NCBI GenBank assembly: GCA_007121485.1 | Contig: SKKM01000052.1 | Span: 1 to 25,071, forward strand | Source of the DNA: Wenzhouxiangella sp. | GTDB lineage: Bacteria; Pseudomonadota; Gammaproteobacteria; Xanthomonadales; Wenzhouxiangellaceae | DNA: 25,071 nucleotides | Reading direction: 5' to 3' | Part shown: positions 23,702 through 25,071 of the stretch, piece after piece | How the letters are laid out: every line of letters begins with the position of its first letter | Position numbering within the stretch: position 1 is the stretch's first letter | Position numbers and translations under genes: made by a program | Notes under the pieces: model-generated | Seen by the model: only the letters and a program-made list of their open reading frames with translations | Databases searched by the model: none | What the model was told of the DNA's origin: nothing

Positions 23702-25071
23702 TCAAGCCTGAGTCAAGAACTCCACCGCCTGATCAATCGCGATTTCGCGATTCTCGCCGCCGCGCCGCCGGTACTCGACCACGCCGTTGTCCAGTCCGCG
23801 GTCGCCGATGACCAGCTGGTGCGGGATGCCGATCAGTTCGGCGTCGGCGAACATCACGCCGGGGCGCTGGTTGCGGTCGTCCATCAGTACTTCCAGGCCG
23901 GCCGCGCGCAGTTCATCGTAGAACTTTTCGGCGAGCTCGCGCACGCGGTGGGACTTGTGGCCGTTGAGCGGCAGGATGACCACGTCGAACGGGGCCATGG
24001 GCTCGGGCCAGATGATGCCGGCTTCATCATGATTCTGCTCGATGGCCGCGGCCACGATGCGCGACACGCCGATGCCGTAGCAGCCCATGGCCGGGTGCAC
24101 GGCGCGACCGTTTTCGTCCATGACCACGGCGTTCATGGACTTGGAATACTTGCGCCCCAGCTGGAAGATGTGGCCGACCTCGATGCCGCGCAGCAGCTCG
24201 AGCTCGCCGGAGCCGTCGGCGGCCGGGTCGCCGGCGACCACGTTGCGCAGGTCGGCCACCCTGGGCACGGCCACGTCGCGGCCCCAGTTCAGGCCGAAGT
24301 AGTGCTGGCCGTCGATGTTGGCGCCGGCCGAGAAGTCGCTCATCCGCTCGACCTGGCGGTCGATGATGGCCGGGATCGGCAGTCGGAACGGGCCCAGGCT
24401 ACCGGGTCCGGCGCCGATGGCCGAGCGGATTTCCTCCTCAGTGGCCATGCGCAGCGGGCTGGCGACGTCCGGATGCTTTTCGGCCTTGACCGCGTTGAGC
24501 TCGTGGTCGCCGCGGATCAGGAGCGCAATCAGCTGCTCGCCGGACGAGGCGCTGGCCTGCACGACCAGGGTCTTGACGGTTTTCTCGATTGGCACGTCGA
24601 ACTGCTCGACCAGCTCGGCGATGGTGCGGGCGTTGGGGGTCTCGACCAGGCGCAGGGTCTCGGTCGGCTCGGCCCGCTCGCCCACGGCCATGGCCTCGGC
24701 CTGCTCGACGTTGGCGGCGTAGTCGCTGCCCGGTACATGGGCGATCTGGTCCTCGCCGGAATCGGCCAGCACGTGGAACTCGTGGCTGACCGCGCCGCCG
24801 ATCGCGCCGGTGTCGGCCTCGACCGCCTTGAACTTGAGGCCCAGGCGCTGGAAGATCCGCGTGTAGGTGTCGAACATGACCTGGTAGAAGCGGCCCATGC
24901 AGTCCTCGTCCATGTGGAAGGAGTAGCCGTCCTTCATCAGGAACTCGCGTGCCCGCATCACGCCGAAGCGCGGCCGGATCTCGTCGCGGAACTTGGTCTG
25001 GATCTGGTAGAAGCACAGCGGCAGCTGCTTGTAGGAGCGCACTTCGGCCCGGGCGAACTCGGTGATGACCT
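23702..25071 (-). CDS. proS: Prolyl-tRNA synthetase, N-terminus outside window
   Basis: Bacterial-type class II prolyl-tRNA synthetase, charging tRNA-Pro with proline. The 455 visible residues correspond to about residue 118 to the end of the ~570-residue enzyme; the frame is open to the window edge (VITEFARAEVRSYKQLPL), so the true start is beyond 25071. Seen: motif 2 region FRDEIRPRFGVMRAREFLMKDGYSF, the inserted YbaK-like editing domain (from ~TLRLVETPNARTIAELVEQ to YFGLNWGRDV) that hydrolyses mischarged Ala-tRNA-Pro, motif 3 CYGIGVSRIVAAAIEQ, and the anticodon-binding domain at the C-terminus (VVILPLNGHK, EVLMDDRNQRPGVMFADAELIGIPHQLVIG). The stop is 8 bases from the palindromic repeat. 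Confidence 0.97.
   Translation of the reverse strand, partial: VITEFARAEVRSYKQLPLCFYQIQTKFRDEIRPRFGVMRAREFLMKDGYSFHMDEDCMGRFYQVMFDTYTRIFQRLGLKFKAVEADTGAIGGAVSHEFHVLADSGEDQIAHVPGSDYAANVEQAEAMAVGERAEPTETLRLVETPNARTIAELVEQFDVPIEKTVKTLVVQASASSGEQLIALLIRGDHELNAVKAEKHPDVASPLRMATEEEIRSAIGAGPGSLGPFRLPIPAIIDRQVERMSDFSAGANIDGQHYFGLNWGRDVAVPRVADLRNVVAGDPAADGSGELELLRGIEVGHIFQLGRKYSKSMNAVVMDENGRAVHPAMGCYGIGVSRIVAAAIEQNHDEAGIIWPEPMAPFDVVILPLNGHKSHRVRELAEKFYDELRAAGLEVLMDDRNQRPGVMFADAELIGIPHQLVIGDRGLDNGVVEYRRRGGENREIAIDQAVEFLTQA

Overview
This 25 kb window is GC-rich chromosomal DNA from a gammaproteobacterium, and it is mostly housekeeping. The strongest taxonomic clue is the long minus-strand run rpsB-tsf-pyrH-frr-uppS-cdsA-rseP-bamA-skp-lpxD-fabZ-lpxA-lpxB-rnhB, a syntenic block typical of Gamma- and Betaproteobacteria. 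A DUF2069-wrbA-arsC group beside a yihY-type gene points to the xanthomonad/Wenzhouxiangella side of the Gammaproteobacteria, but that placement is a guess. I see no phage, IS, integron, CRISPR, toxin-antitoxin or defence module, and no tRNA or rRNA.

Layout. 1-854 (+) is the 3' part of gcvT. 855-1115 is non-coding and holds an inverted-repeat element built from a ten-base unit. 1116-1601 (-) is a short, one-domain asparaginase-like gene. It is divergent from 1657-4260 (+), a large exported protein of unknown function. 4214-5491 (-) holds DUF2069, wrbA and arsC. 5478-7553 (+) holds a YihY-family membrane protein, a TlpA-like thioredoxin and acylphosphatase, tightly coupled. 7559-21122 (-) is the translation/envelope block. 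21123-21483 is the leader and promoter region of rpsB. 21484-23564 (+) holds trhO and an MscS-type channel. 23563-23693 is a G-rich inverted-repeat element. 23702-25071 (-) is proS, whose N-terminus lies outside the window.

How the genes work together. The big minus-strand block starts with translation (S2, EF-Ts, ribosome recycling factor) and UMP kinase. It continues through undecaprenyl diphosphate and CDP-diacylglycerol synthesis to outer-membrane biogenesis: the RseP protease, the BamA insertase, the Skp chaperone and lipid A assembly by LpxD, LpxA and LpxB, with FabZ for fatty acids. Most junctions inside the lpx part overlap by a few bases (ATGA type), so translation is probably coupled. 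dxr, which normally sits between cdsA and rseP, is absent; only about 100 non-coding bases are there.

The most interesting items are: (i) two unrelated palindromic repeat elements, each placed in a convergent gene junction, one of them with a near-perfect G-quadruplex motif starting inside the mscS stop codon; (ii) the missing dxr; (iii) a 116-residue Ala/Glu/Lys tail on ribosomal protein S2; (iv) the 867-residue exported orphan with eight cysteines; (v) a 22% GC patch with a CpxR-like direct repeat at the end of rseP, just upstream of bamA. I did not find a convincing new multi-gene system.
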